A stretch of 64,000 bases of DNA from WTFY01 sp011523795 (GCA_965207475.1 OZ242278.1:1550001-1614000), one strand, 5' to 3'; counted from the first letter of the stretch, positions 18,241-27,453 are shown. Notes: generated by a model not told the origin, from the sequence alone. Translations and numbers: made by a program.

Positions 18241-19269
18241 GTGAGTGGCAAGCGGCATGGCATCTTTCGCACCGGGGCGTTGGTGACCTGTTTGCTGGCC
18301 TTGCTGGTGGTCGTGCTGGGTGCGTATGTGCGGCTGTCCGATGCCGGGCTGGGTTGTCCGGACTGGCCGGGGTGTTACGGTCATCTGCTCGGCATCCCGG
18401 AATCGGCCCAGGAAGTCGAGCAGGCGAACACGGCCTACCCGGAACGCGCGGTCGAGACGGGCAAGGCCTGGAAGGAAGTGATTCACCGTTATTTCGCGGG
18501 TGCACTGGGGCTGCTGATCGCATGGCTGGCCCTGCTGGCCTGGCGGAATCGCAAGGACCCCCGCCAGGCAGTCGGCATGCCGGTATTCCTGGTGGCACTG
18601 GTCGTGTTTCAGGCACTGCTGGGGATGTGGACCGTGACCCTGCTGCTCAAGCCTGTCATCGTAATGCTGCATCTGCTGGGAGGGCTGGCCATCCTGTCCT
18701 TGCTCTGGTGGATGTACCTGGGTGCCGGTGGCGTCCGGCGGGGGGCAAGGCAGCCCGCGGGGCGCATCGTGTTGCTGGTGCTGGGGCTGGTGCTGCTGAT
18801 AGGACAGATCATGCTGGGAGGCTGGACGAGTGCCAACTATGCGGCGCTGGCCTGTACCGACTTTCCTACCTGCCAGGGACAGTGGTGGCCACAGGCGGAC
18901 TTCAGGGAAGGCTTCGTGTTCTGGCGCGGGCTGGGCACCAATTATGAATTCGGGGTCTTGGACAACCCGGCCCGTACGGCGATTCACTTGAGCCACCGGG
19001 TCATGGCCGTCGTGGTCGCCCTCTACTGGCTGCTGCTGCTGGCCTTTTTCCTGGCCGGGTCCCGTACCGGTGCCGCGTTGCGCGCAGCCAGCACGGTGAC
19101 CCTGCTGTTGCTGGTCGCGCAGCTTACGCTGGGTGTATCCAATGTCGTGCTGCACCTGCCGGTAAGTGTCGCCGTATTGCACAACGGCGGTGCGGCCGTG
19201 TTGCTGCTTGCTGTGATTACCCTGATTTTCCTGGCACGGGGGGCACCCGAGAAGATTCGGCTCAGGTAG
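18241..19269 (+). CDS. ctaA: Heme A synthase (COX15/CtaA family)
   Basis: A 342-residue integral membrane protein with about eight transmembrane segments that oxidises the C8 methyl of heme O to give heme A for aa3-type oxidases. Conserved features include GAYVRLSDAGLGCPDWPGC at the first helix end, the IHRYFAG histidine, HLLGG, HLSHR and LHNGGA. The GTG at 18241 is the start. It stands alone here, without ctaB or oxidase subunit genes, and overlaps the end of the convergent rpoH by 8 bases. It implies that the organism makes an aa3-type terminal oxidase encoded elsewhere. Confidence 0.95.
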   Translation: MSGKRHGIFRTGALVTCLLALLVVVLGAYVRLSDAGLGCPDWPGCYGHLLGIPESAQEVEQANTAYPERAVETGKAWKEVIHRYFAGALGLLIAWLALLAWRNRKDPRQAVGMPVFLVALVVFQALLGMWTVTLLLKPVIVMLHLLGGLAILSLLWWMYLGAGGVRRGARQPAGRIVLLVLGLVLLIGQIMLGGWTSANYAALACTDFPTCQGQWWPQADFREGFVFWRGLGTNYEFGVLDNPARTAIHLSHRVMAVVVALYWLLLLAFFLAGSRTGAALRAASTVTLLLLVAQLTLGVSNVVLHLPVSVAVLHNGGAAVLLLAVITLIFLARGAPEKIRLR

Positions 19270-20122
19270 CGACGGCAGCCTTCAGGGTCTTGATCGCGCT
19301 GCTCTCCAGCTGGCGGACACGTTCTGCCGAGATCCCGTATTTCGCTGCAAGGTCCTGCAGGGTGTCCCGCTCATCCGTCAGCCAGCGCCGGGTGATGATG
19401 TCCCGGCTTCGTTCATCGAGTGTTTCCAGCGCGGTCTGCAGGGACTGTTCCTGGTACGCCTGCCAGTCCTGTTTTTCTGCCACGGTCTCCGGGTCGTCCT
19501 CCTGGTGGCTCAGGTACTCGGCCGGCGCGAGCCCGGTGGATTCCCGGCGGGGACCGTGCGCCACGTCAAAGCCGAGATCGGCGTCACGGAGGCGCTTTTC
19601 CATTTCGATCACATCGCTGCTCTTCACGCCAAGGTCCCTGGCAACCGTATCGATTTCTTCCCGGTTCAGCCATGCGAGACGCTGTTTGGAGTTGCGCAGG
19701 TTGAAGAAAAGCTTGCGTTGCGCCTTGGTGGTGGCCACCTTGACGATACGCCAGTTGCGCAACACGAATTCATGGATTTCCGCGCGAATCCAGTGAACGG
19801 CAAACGAGACCAGGCGAACGCCCTTGTGGGGGTCGAACCGGTTGACTGCCTTCATGAGGCCCACGTTGCCTTCCTGGATCAGGTCCGCCAGCGGCAGGCC
19901 ATAACCGAGGTAACCGCGTGCCACATGAATGACGAAACGCAGGTTGTGAATGATCAGTGTCCGTGCGGCGTCGAGGTCGTTGTGCTCGTACAGGCGCAAT
20001 GCCAGGGCATGTTCCTCTTCCATGTCCAGCACCGGAATCTGCAGGGCCGAAGCCATATAGCTCTCGAGGTTGGCCGTGGAGATGGCCGGTGATGCCTGAA
20101 GGGGTGTCATCGCGGTGGTCAT
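19262..20122 (-). CDS. rpoH: RNA polymerase sigma-32 factor (heat-shock sigma)
   Basis: A 286-residue sigma-70-family factor directing heat-shock transcription. Region 2 has HNLRFVIHVARGYLGYGLP, ADLIQEGNVGLMKAV and RLVSFAVHWIRAEI; region 4 ends with GISAERVRQLESSAIKTL. The RpoH box is present around QRKLFFNLR. A good ribosome site (AGGAAA) precedes the ATG. A perfect CIRCE operator lies 57 bases upstream, pointing to HrcA control. Unlike the usual ftsYEX-rpoH order, a phosphoesterase gene sits between ftsX and rpoH. Confidence 0.97.
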   Translation of the reverse strand: MTTAMTPLQASPAISTANLESYMASALQIPVLDMEEEHALALRLYEHNDLDAARTLIIHNLRFVIHVARGYLGYGLPLADLIQEGNVGLMKAVNRFDPHKGVRLVSFAVHWIRAEIHEFVLRNWRIVKVATTKAQRKLFFNLRNSKQRLAWLNREEIDTVARDLGVKSSDVIEMEKRLRDADLGFDVAHGPRRESTGLAPAEYLSHQEDDPETVAEKQDWQAYQEQSLQTALETLDERSRDIITRRWLTDERDTLQDLAAKYGISAERVRQLESSAIKTLKAAVAT

Positions 20123-20179
20123 GGGTTTCCTGTTTCTCCTGTATCGGATGTCTGTTGCCTGGGTTCCACAGGGATTATT

Positions 20180-20206
20180 TTAGCACTCTTCACCATAGAG
20201 TGCTAA
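20180..20206 (-). promoter_or_regulatory. CIRCE operator upstream of rpoH
   Basis: A perfect TTAGCACTC-N9-GAGTGCTAA inverted repeat, the consensus HrcA-binding element. It lies 57 bases before the rpoH start and 26 bases after the stop of the upstream gene. A minus-strand TAAAAT at 20177-20182 overlaps its rpoH-proximal edge and could be the -10 box. Confidence 0.93.
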
Positions 20207-20232
20207 CAATTTTTGCAGGCGCGCCACGGCAC

Positions 20233-20976
20233 TCAGACCTCCAGCAACGCGTCGGGGCTGAAGGCTCCATTCAGGGAGTGCGGGGAATAGCCCCGCGGGT
20301 TGCAGACCACCCGCGTTCCGCGGAGTTCATAGTCGAAGGAATCATGTACGTGTCCGTGCAGCCAGAGGGCCGCACGGTCTCTCCCCATCAGGAACTCCAG
20401 GTTGCTGGCAAAGGCTGCCGACAGCAGGTCGCCTGCATACTTTGCATGCACGGACCTGGAGGAAGGGGCATGGTGAGTGATCACCACGGTTGGGCCATCA
20501 AACGGCCTTGCCAGGGTGGCAGCCAGCCACTCGCGGCTCACCCGGTGCAGGGCCATGGACTGGTTTGGCGTGAAGGGTCTGCCGTGATTGCGGATGACCA
20601 GGTAGTCCGTCATGCACTGCCAGGCCTGGTGGATGGCCGGGTCGCGGTACGCCTCGCCCAGCAGGCTGAAATCCGTCCACAGGATGCTGCCCAGAAACCT
20701 TACCCCGCCGAGGACCATGCTGTCATCGTTCAGGACGTGAACATGGTCCGGAGCGAGGGATCTGAACTCATCCAGCAGGGACAGGTCATGGTGGTAGAAC
20801 TCGTGGTTGCCGGGCACGTAGATGACCGGCCGGTCGGGAAACCGTTCCCGGGCCCAGTGCAGGCCCTGCATGCCCACCCCGATATCCCCGGCCAGGACGA
20901 TGACTTCGGCCTCCGTCGGCCGGGGCCGGAAATCTTCGAACTCGATATGCAGGTCGCTCAGGAGCTGGATTTTCAT
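20233..20976 (-). CDS. Calcineurin-like metallophosphoesterase
   Basis: A 247-residue cytoplasmic metallophosphoesterase. All the metal motifs are in order: SDLHIEF, AGDIG, GNHEFY, THHAPS and HGHVH. The substrate is unknown; relatives act on nucleotides or other phosphodiesters. It lies between ftsX (18 bases upstream) and rpoH, on the same strand, and may be read through from ftsYEX. Confidence 0.88.
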   Translation of the reverse strand: MKIQLLSDLHIEFEDFRPRPTEAEVIVLAGDIGVGMQGLHWARERFPDRPVIYVPGNHEFYHHDLSLLDEFRSLAPDHVHVLNDDSMVLGGVRFLGSILWTDFSLLGEAYRDPAIHQAWQCMTDYLVIRNHGRPFTPNQSMALHRVSREWLAATLARPFDGPTVVITHHAPSSRSVHAKYAGDLLSAAFASNLEFLMGRDRAALWLHGHVHDSFDYELRGTRVVCNPRGYSPHSLNGAFSPDALLEV

Positions 20977-20994
20977 CTGGACGGCAAGCGGAGG

Positions 20995-21963
20995 TCAGCT
21001 CGGCTCGATCCGGGCAATATGGCGTCCGACGGCCATCCAGGCCCCGAGGATGCCCAGGCCGATGCTGGTTGCAACCAGGCCCAGGACCTGTCCGGCATCC
21101 GGCATGATCAGTTTGAAATCACTGTTGTACAGGGTAACCAGGTGCTGCGCGGGCTGCTCGATGACCAGCAGTGTCGTATAAACCAGCACCAGTGCCAGTA
21201 CGCCGCCCAGCAGCCCGTACCACATGCCGCCGTAGAGGAAAGGCCTGCGGATAAAACGGTTGGTCGCACCGATCAGCTTGGTGACCTCGATTTCATCCCG
21301 CCGGTTTTCGATGTCCAGCCGGATGCTGTTGCCGACCACGAGCAGCACCGAGATGCCCAGCAGGATACCGATCATCATGATGGCACGCTGGACGATTTCG
21401 GCCATTCCCTGCAGGCGCTGCAGCCACTGCATGTCGAACTGGATCTGTTCCACACCCGGATACGAGCTGAACTCGCCCCGCAGCCGGCTCAGTATTCCCG
21501 GGGCCCTGGCTGTCTCGAAAGGAGTCAGGGTCAGGGTGGGGGGCAGTGGATTGTTTTCAAGCCCGTCGATCAGGTAGTCCAGTTCGCTGAGTTCGCGAAA
21601 CTCCTCCAGCGCCTGGTCGGCAGACACGAATTCGACCGACTCGATTTCTTCCAGGCCACGCAGGCGGGCACGCAGTTTCTCGATTTCTTCCACGGGCATG
21701 TGCAGGTCCAGGAACAGCGTGATCTGTCCGGAATCATCCCACTTGTGGGTGACGACACGCAGGTTGTCGAGCAGTATGAGCATGCTGGCTGGCAGAGCCA
21801 GTGCGACGGCAATCATGAGTACGGTCAGCGTCGAGGCAAAAGGCTGCCGGCACAGCTTGCCAAGGCTGAATACCAGGCTGCGCAGATGATCGCGTACATG
21901 CGCCTTCAGGCGCGTCATCCGGTTTGGTTTCCTCAGGGGCTTGAGTTGCCTGGTTTTTACCAT
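20995..21963 (-). CDS. ftsX: Cell division protein FtsX
   Basis: A 322-residue inner-membrane partner of FtsE. The FtsEX complex activates periplasmic peptidoglycan hydrolases at the division site through EnvC-type adaptors. One transmembrane segment lies near residue 50, a periplasmic domain follows, and three more helices sit in the C-terminal half (the ERRDEIEV-like block before them reads NRRDEIEVTKLIGAT). It follows ftsE with 21 bases between. Confidence 0.95.
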   Translation of the reverse strand: MVKTRQLKPLRKPNRMTRLKAHVRDHLRSLVFSLGKLCRQPFASTLTVLMIAVALALPASMLILLDNLRVVTHKWDDSGQITLFLDLHMPVEEIEKLRARLRGLEEIESVEFVSADQALEEFRELSELDYLIDGLENNPLPPTLTLTPFETARAPGILSRLRGEFSSYPGVEQIQFDMQWLQRLQGMAEIVQRAIMMIGILLGISVLLVVGNSIRLDIENRRDEIEVTKLIGATNRFIRRPFLYGGMWYGLLGGVLALVLVYTTLLVIEQPAQHLVTLYNSDFKLIMPDAGQVLGLVATSIGLGILGAWMAVGRHIARIEPS

Positions 21964-21984
21964 GATGGCGTACAGGCTAACGAA

Positions 21985-22656
21985 TCAGGCGAGTGGCCCG
22001 CCGCCTTCGGAACTGCGTCCGTCCCGCAGGCGGACGATGCGTTTGCGCATCCTTGAAATCAGGCTCAGGTCATGGCTGGCGACCAGCACGGTTACACCTA
22101 CCTGGTTGAATTCGGAGAAGAGATGCATGATTTCCGCCGAGAGCTGCGGATCAAGGTTGCCGGTCGGTTCGTCGGCCAGCAGGATGGCTGGCTTGTTGAC
22201 CACGGCGCGCGCGATTCCAACACGCTGCTGTTCCCCTCCGGACAGGGTGATCGGCATGCTGTGTTCCTTGTTCAGCAGGGACACCTTGTCCAGCGCGGCG
22301 CGTACCCGGCGCCGGATGTCTGCCTGTGCGTAGCCGGCAATCTGCAAGGGCAGTGACACGTTCTCGAAGACATTGCGGTCGTAGAGCAGGTGGTGGTCCT
22401 GGAAAACGATTCCCATGTAGCGCCGCAAGTTGGGCACCTTGTGTTTCGGGATGTGCGTGATATTACGCTGGTTGATGAAAATCTGTCCGTGCGTAGGTCG
22501 TTCAATGGCGGCCACGAGTTTCAGCAGGGTGCTTTTCCCGGCACCGGACGGGCCGGTGAGGAACACCATCTCGCCGCGCTCCAGGGCGAGATTCAGGCTG
22601 GACAGGGCTTCCTGGTTGCCCGGGTAACGCTTGGTGACATTCTGCAGTTCGATCAT
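21985..22656 (-). CDS. ftsE: Cell division ATP-binding protein FtsE
   Basis: A 223-residue ABC ATPase paired with FtsX. Walker A is GPSGAGKS, the signature is LSGGEQQRV and Walker B is ILLADEPTG. The start overlaps the ftsY stop by four bases (ATGA), so the two are translationally coupled. Confidence 0.97.
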   Translation of the reverse strand: MIELQNVTKRYPGNQEALSSLNLALERGEMVFLTGPSGAGKSTLLKLVAAIERPTHGQIFINQRNITHIPKHKVPNLRRYMGIVFQDHHLLYDRNVFENVSLPLQIAGYAQADIRRRVRAALDKVSLLNKEHSMPITLSGGEQQRVGIARAVVNKPAILLADEPTGNLDPQLSAEIMHLFSEFNQVGVTVLVASHDLSLISRMRKRIVRLRDGRSSEGGGPLA

Positions 22657-23570
22657 GTTCCTGGGCCGGGGCTGGCCGGGACCTGCAGCAGCGCTTCTGC
22701 GTAATGGTAGGCGTCGAATACCCGCAGGTCATCCACGCCTTCCCCGATTCCGATAAAGCGGATGGGAATCCCCAGCCTGTCAGCGATGGTGATCACCGTG
22801 CCTCCCTTGGCCGTACCGTCGAGCTTGGTGATGCACAGGCCGGTTACTTCAAGCGCCTGATGAAAGCCTATGGCCTGTTTCAGGGCATTCTGTCCGGTGC
22901 CGGCTTCCAGCACAAGCAGGATTTCATGCGGGGCACTGGACTCGATTTTCTGCATGGCCCGCTTGATCTTGAGCAGTTCATCCATCAGGTTCTGCTGGGT
23001 GTGCAGGCGGCCGGCTGTGTCGGCAATCAGGACGTCGATGTTGCGCGACATTGCGGACCGGTAGGCATCGAAGACGACGGCTGCGCTGTCCGCCCCGCTT
23101 CGCTGTGCCACGACCGGGGCACCGATTTTCTCTCCCCAGGACTGCAGCTGCTCGACCGCGGCGGCCCGGAAGGTATCCCCGGCAGCCAGCATGACCGTGC
23201 GGTCTTCTGCAATCAGCCGGTGCGCGATTTTCCCGATGGTAGTGGTTTTGCCGGCGCCGTTGATGCCTACCACCAGGATGGCGAACGGCCGTGCGCCGTG
23301 CGTCAGCAGCGGCTTGTTGCAGGGAGCCATGATTTCCACGATGCTCTCCTGCAGGGCTTCCTGCACGCTTCCCTGCCGGTGGCGCCGTGCATGCAGCGCA
23401 TCCATGATCCGGGTGGTGGTCTCAATGCCCACGTCGGCCAGCAACAGGCGGTCTTCCAGTTCTGCGAGCAACTCCACCGTGCCGGCCTGCGTGGCAAGCC
23501 CTCCCGTCAGCACGTTCCGGGTCTTGTGCAGCCCCTGTCGAAGGCGTGAAAGAACTCCTGATTCAGGCAT
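22653..23570 (-). CDS. ftsY: Signal recognition particle receptor FtsY
   Basis: A 305-residue SRP-GTPase that docks SRP-ribosome complexes at the inner membrane. The G1 motif is GINGAGKTTT; DTAGR and TKLDGTAKGG are present. The protein has essentially only the NG domains; the long acidic A domain of E. coli FtsY is absent. It stands back-to-back with the M16 peptidase operon. Confidence 0.96.
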   Translation of the reverse strand: MPESGVLSRLRQGLHKTRNVLTGGLATQAGTVELLAELEDRLLLADVGIETTTRIMDALHARRHRQGSVQEALQESIVEIMAPCNKPLLTHGARPFAILVVGINGAGKTTTIGKIAHRLIAEDRTVMLAAGDTFRAAAVEQLQSWGEKIGAPVVAQRSGADSAAVVFDAYRSAMSRNIDVLIADTAGRLHTQQNLMDELLKIKRAMQKIESSAPHEILLVLEAGTGQNALKQAIGFHQALEVTGLCITKLDGTAKGGTVITIADRLGIPIRFIGIGEGVDDLRVFDAYHYAEALLQVPASPGPGT

Positions 23571-23587
23571 GGATTTTTGAATGGCGG

Positions 23588-23615
23588 TTGTTGTATGGTT
23601 CCGCGATCATACATT
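23588..23615 (+). promoter_or_regulatory. Putative promoter of the M16 peptidase operon
   Basis: TTGTTG (23588-23593), a 16-base spacer and TACATT (23610-23615), 49 bases before the ATG at 23665. Its position supports that start instead of the upstream ATG at 23581. Confidence 0.4.
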
Positions 23616-23664
23616 AAGCTGTCTATGCGATGCCCATTTCAACACACGAACACCGGCTCAGGTC

Positions 23665-25035
23665 ATGAGCGTTATCCGGCTGCTTCTGGGGCTGGCCTTC
23701 ATCTGCAATGCCTACGCAGGCATGGACGGGACCCATGAGAAGACACTCGACAACGGCTTCAAGATCATCGTCAAGGAGGACCACCGGGCGCCCGTCGTGG
23801 TCTCGCAAGTCTGGTATCGGGTAGGTTCTGCCCAGGAGCACAACGGAATCACCGGTGTGTCCCACCTGCTTGAGCACATGATGTTCAAGGGTACGGAAAA
23901 ATATCCTGCTGACCAGTTCACGTCTACTTTAGCAGAAATCGGGGCACGCGATAATGCATTCACGAGCCGTGATTACACGGCTTACTATCAACTGATGGGA
24001 AGTCCGCACCTGGAAGTGAGTTTCAGGCTGGAATCGGACCGCATGGTGAACCTGGTCCTGACACAGGAAGATTTCATCAGTGAGCGCAACGTCGTGAAGG
24101 AGGAAAGGCGCTGGCGCACGGATGACAACCCGAATGCGCAGGTGTACGAGCAGTTGCACGCCACCGCGTTCGTCAGCAGCCCGTACCACCATCCGGTCAT
24201 AGGCTGGATGGATGACCTGGACCATCTTGAACTGGGGGACCTGGAGACCTGGTACAGGCGCTGGTATGCGCCCAACAACGCCACCCTGGTGGTAGTGGGA
24301 GATGTCGAACCGGATGCGGTCTTTGCACTGGCCGATGAGCACTTCGGTGCGCTGGCAAACCGGCCCGTACTGGAGAGCAAGCCACGACTCGAGTTCCTGC
24401 AGACCGGCCCGCGCAGGGTTACGGTGAAGGCCGTGGCCAAGCTCCCGTACATCATGCTGGGCTACAAGGTTCCTTCGCTCGCCCATGCCAGGCAGGACTG
24501 GGAGCCCTATGCACTGTCCGTGCTGTCCGGGGTACTGGATGGAGGTCGCAGTGCACGGCTGAGCAAGCGCCTGGTGCGGGAGATGGAACTGGTCGCGAGT
24601 GCAGGTGCCGGCTACAACATGCTTGCACGCTATCCCACCCTGTTCCTGTTCGAGGCGACGCCAGCCGTGGATCACAGTGCGGAAGAAGTCGAACAGGCGC
24701 TGTACGCCCAGATCGGGGAACTGCAGGAAACCCTGGTCAGCGACCGGGAGCTGGCACGCGTCAAGGCGCAGGTAATCGCGGGCGAAGTCTACCAGCAGGA
24801 CCAGATCCAGGGGCAGGCCGGCTTGATCGGCAGGCTTGAGGCAGCAGGACTGGGCTGGCGGCTGATGCATGAGTACCGTGAAAGGATCGACGCTGTCACG
24901 GCCGAACAGGTGCGGGAAGTGGCCCGGGTCTACCTGGTGGAAGAAGGCCTGACGGTAGGCATACTCGAACCGCAAAGCGAACCGGTGCGGGCGGGCGAGG
25001 CAGCGCCGTCCGCGGGCCCGCAAACCCTGTACTAG
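23665..25035 (+). CDS. M16 family zinc peptidase, catalytic subunit
   Basis: A 456-residue pitrilysin-type peptidase. The start at 23665 gives a clean signal peptide (VIRLLLGLAFICNAYAG), so the protein is periplasmic. The inverted zinc motif HLLEH is followed by the distal glutamate in VVKEERRW. It is paired with a second M16 protein 6 bases downstream that lacks the motif, the usual catalytic/non-catalytic heterodimer. The substrate is unknown. Confidence 0.92.
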   Translation: MSVIRLLLGLAFICNAYAGMDGTHEKTLDNGFKIIVKEDHRAPVVVSQVWYRVGSAQEHNGITGVSHLLEHMMFKGTEKYPADQFTSTLAEIGARDNAFTSRDYTAYYQLMGSPHLEVSFRLESDRMVNLVLTQEDFISERNVVKEERRWRTDDNPNAQVYEQLHATAFVSSPYHHPVIGWMDDLDHLELGDLETWYRRWYAPNNATLVVVGDVEPDAVFALADEHFGALANRPVLESKPRLEFLQTGPRRVTVKAVAKLPYIMLGYKVPSLAHARQDWEPYALSVLSGVLDGGRSARLSKRLVREMELVASAGAGYNMLARYPTLFLFEATPAVDHSAEEVEQALYAQIGELQETLVSDRELARVKAQVIAGEVYQQDQIQGQAGLIGRLEAAGLGWRLMHEYRERIDAVTAEQVREVARVYLVEEGLTVGILEPQSEPVRAGEAAPSAGPQTLY

Positions 25036-25041
25036 CCCGGC

Positions 25042-26349
25042 ATGCGATTCGCAGCTTGTCTTCTGGGGTTGTGCGTGGTCCTGCAGGGCAGTGTCTCGGC
25101 GGCCCCCCAGATCGAGCAATGGCATACTGAAAATTCCGTCAGGACCCTCTTTGTCGCAGCACCGGAACTTCCCATGCTGGATATCGGGGTGACATTCGAT
25201 GCCGGGAGCGGGCGTGATGCGCGCCTTCCGGGCCTCTCGTTATTGACACACAGCCTGCTCAACACGGGTACCCAGGAACTGGACGCGGATGCCATCGCCG
25301 AGAAGTTCGAGGACGTGGGCGCGGAGTTTGGTACCGGCGTGAAACTGGACCGGTCGAGCATCAGCCTGCGCAGCCTGACGGACGATGTCCTGCTCGAGCA
25401 GGCGCTTTCCACGTATATCGCGGTCATCACACAACCCGTTTTCCCTGAAAAGGACTTCCAGCGGCTGAGAAACCAGGCACTGACCGCGATAAAGGATGAG
25501 CAGCAACGTCCCGGCAGCATTGCCAGCAAGGCATTTTACCGGGCCCTGTACGGAGACCATCCCTATGCGCAGCCCGTATCAGGAGATGAAAGCAGCATCC
25601 AGGCGCTGACACTGGAGGATGTCAGGGAATTCCACGGGCAGTACCTGGTGGCGGAAAACGCCGTCATTGCAATCGTCGGTGGAATCGATACCGGGCGGGC
25701 CAGGCAGATTTCCGAGCGTATTGCATCGAGTCTGCCCCGGGGCATTCGACCCGAACCCATTGCCCCTCCCGTCCCCCGGCTTCCTGCGCAGGACCTCTAT
25801 ATCCCGTATCCCTCCCGGCAGTCACATGTGTACATCGGGCAGCTGGGAGTCGCCCGCGGCGATCCGGACTATTTCACCCTGTATACGGGCAACTACATCT
25901 TGGGCGGGGGCGGATTCAGTTCGCGCCTGATGAAAACGGTGCGCGTGGAGCTTGGCCTGTCCTACAGCGTGTACAGCTACTTCTTCCCCCTGAAATCAAG
26001 CGGTCCGTACATTCTGGGTTTGCAGACGCACGTCGACCAGGCGCAACAGGCTCTGGACGTTTCCCTGGAGACGGTCGAGGCATTCATTCGTGACGGGCCT
26101 GGCGAGGAGGAGCTGGAGCTTGCGAAGAAAAGTATCATTGGCGGCTTTCCTTTACGCATCGACAGCAACCGGGACATTCTGGGCTACCTGTCGATGATTG
26201 CCTACTACGGATTGCCGCTGGACTACCTGGAAAGCTTTTCCAGCCGCATCGCCGCCGTTACCCTGGCAGACATTCGCGAGGCCTTCGGCAGGCGGCTGCA
26301 CGGGAATCAGATGGTGAGGGTGGTCGTTGGCGGCCCGGACAAGGAATAG
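25042..26349 (+). CDS. M16 family peptidase, non-catalytic partner
   Basis: A 435-residue secreted M16-fold protein with a signal peptide (residues 1-21). The region that should hold HxxEH reads LTHSLLNTGT, so the zinc site is lost. The R/Y pair of the C-terminal half (GLSYSVYS region) is kept, as in partner subunits that help bind substrate. It overlaps rsmD by 23 bases at its end. Confidence 0.92.
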   Translation: MRFAACLLGLCVVLQGSVSAAPQIEQWHTENSVRTLFVAAPELPMLDIGVTFDAGSGRDARLPGLSLLTHSLLNTGTQELDADAIAEKFEDVGAEFGTGVKLDRSSISLRSLTDDVLLEQALSTYIAVITQPVFPEKDFQRLRNQALTAIKDEQQRPGSIASKAFYRALYGDHPYAQPVSGDESSIQALTLEDVREFHGQYLVAENAVIAIVGGIDTGRARQISERIASSLPRGIRPEPIAPPVPRLPAQDLYIPYPSRQSHVYIGQLGVARGDPDYFTLYTGNYILGGGGFSSRLMKTVRVELGLSYSVYSYFFPLKSSGPYILGLQTHVDQAQQALDVSLETVEAFIRDGPGEEELELAKKSIIGGFPLRIDSNRDILGYLSMIAYYGLPLDYLESFSSRIAAVTLADIREAFGRRLHGNQMVRVVVGGPDKE

Positions 26350-26890
26350 CCTGCGCATCGTAGGCGGAGCCTGGCGCAGTCGCCGCATCCGGTTTGCACA
26401 AGTCCCGCAGATCCGGCCTACTCCCGACCGGGTGCGGGAAACCCTGTTCAACTGGCTGTCGGACCGGATCACCGGAGCCTGTTGCCTGGACCTGTTTGCC
26501 GGCAGCGGTGCCCTGGGTTTCGAGGCCGCTTCCCGGGGGGCGGGGCGGGTAGTGATGGTCGATCACGATGCGTCGGTCACGGCCGTACTCGCCGAACAGA
26601 AACACATGCTTGAAGCCGGGCAGGTCGAGATCGTGCAGGAAGATGCCATGCAGTACGTCGGGCATACGGAGCAGGCCTTTGATATCGTGTTTCTTGATCC
26701 ACCCTTCGGGACCGGCCTGCTGCAGCAGGCGTTGCCGGTGCTCGTGGCGCGCAGGCTGGTCCGTGCCACCGGCCTGGTGTACGTCGAATCCCCGGTGCAA
26801 GCCGCCTTGCCCTGTCCGGAATCCCTGTCCCGGGTACGCGGCAAGACCTCCGGGCAGGTACGCCATGAACTGTACTCGCTGGAACCCTGA
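26327..26890 (+). CDS. rsmD: 16S rRNA (guanine966-N2)-methyltransferase RsmD
   Basis: A 187-residue methyltransferase that makes m2G966 in 16S rRNA. SAM motif LDLFAGSGALGFEA and catalytic DPPF are present, and the N-terminal RIVGGAWRSRRI block is typical. The start is a TTG at 26327 inside the end of the M16 gene. No ATG or GTG fits the family N-terminus. RsmD is often near ftsY and coaD, as here. Confidence 0.94.
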   Translation: MAARTRNSLRIVGGAWRSRRIRFAQVPQIRPTPDRVRETLFNWLSDRITGACCLDLFAGSGALGFEAASRGAGRVVMVDHDASVTAVLAEQKHMLEAGQVEIVQEDAMQYVGHTEQAFDIVFLDPPFGTGLLQQALPVLVARRLVRATGLVYVESPVQAALPCPESLSRVRGKTSGQVRHELYSLEP

Positions 26891-26936
26891 ACTTGAGTCG
26901 CGCCGGCAGGCGGTGCGTCCGTGCACAAGGGCTTCA

Positions 26937-26945
26937 TGCTAGAAT
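26937..26945 (+). promoter_or_regulatory. Extended -10 promoter of coaD
   Basis: TGC-TAGAAT (-10 hexamer at 26940-26945) ends only 6 bases before the coaD ATG. There is no Shine-Dalgarno between them, so transcription would start at or near the ATG. Confidence 0.4.
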
Positions 26946-26951
26946 CCGGGC

Positions 26952-27443
26952 ATGGCGCTCGTTGCAGTCTATCCGGGAACGTTCGATCCCATTACCAATG
27001 GTCACAGCGACCTCGTGCGCCGCGCATGCGGAATTTTTGACCGGGTGGTCGTGGGGGTGGCCACGGGCGGGGATGTCAAGCTGCCTTTCTTTGATCTGGC
27101 CAAGCGGGTGGAACTTGCCAGGAAGGCCCTCGTGTCCATTCCCAATGCCGAGGTGCACGGCTTTGACGGACTTCTGGTGGATTTTGCACGCCAGCAGGGT
27201 GCAAAAGCCATCCTGCGCGGGCTTCGTGCGGTATCGGATTTCGAGTTCGAGTTTCAGCTGGCGAGCATGAACCGCCGCCTGGATGCGGAGTTTGAAACCA
27301 TATTTCTCACTCCTTCCGAAGAACACACGTTCATTTCCTCCAGCCTGGTGCGGGAGATCGCCAGCCTCGGCGGTGACATTTCAGGATTCGTTTCTCCCGA
27401 TGTGGTTCAGGCATTACAGGACCGGGCGGCAGACAGGAAGTAA
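26952..27443 (+). CDS. coaD: Phosphopantetheine adenylyltransferase
   Basis: A 163-residue nucleotidyl transferase for the fourth step of CoA synthesis (4'-phosphopantetheine to dephospho-CoA). The TNGH nucleotide motif (TxGH type), the N-terminal YPGTFDP and the C-terminal FISSSLVREI are all present. The length is normal. CoA is also the donor for the PPTase in this window. Confidence 0.97.
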   Translation: MALVAVYPGTFDPITNGHSDLVRRACGIFDRVVVGVATGGDVKLPFFDLAKRVELARKALVSIPNAEVHGFDGLLVDFARQQGAKAILRGLRAVSDFEFEFQLASMNRRLDAEFETIFLTPSEEHTFISSSLVREIASLGGDISGFVSPDVVQALQDRAADRK

Positions 27444-27453
27444 CCGGTCCCGG

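Noticed and set aside
16413..18272. Minus-strand reading frame that extends plsY upstream to more than 800 codons
   Set aside because: The extension is antisense to bioH and bioC, has no family features, and PlsY ends its homology at the ATG at 16412.
19957..22056. Very long open plus-strand frame opposite rpoH, the phosphoesterase and ftsX
   Set aside because: Composition is that of a shadow of GC-rich genes on the other strand; it has no domain, and all three opposite genes are well supported.
23929..25125. Long minus-strand open frame opposite the first M16 peptidase
   Set aside because: The M16 gene has signal peptide, zinc motif and partner; the opposite frame has no recognisable features.
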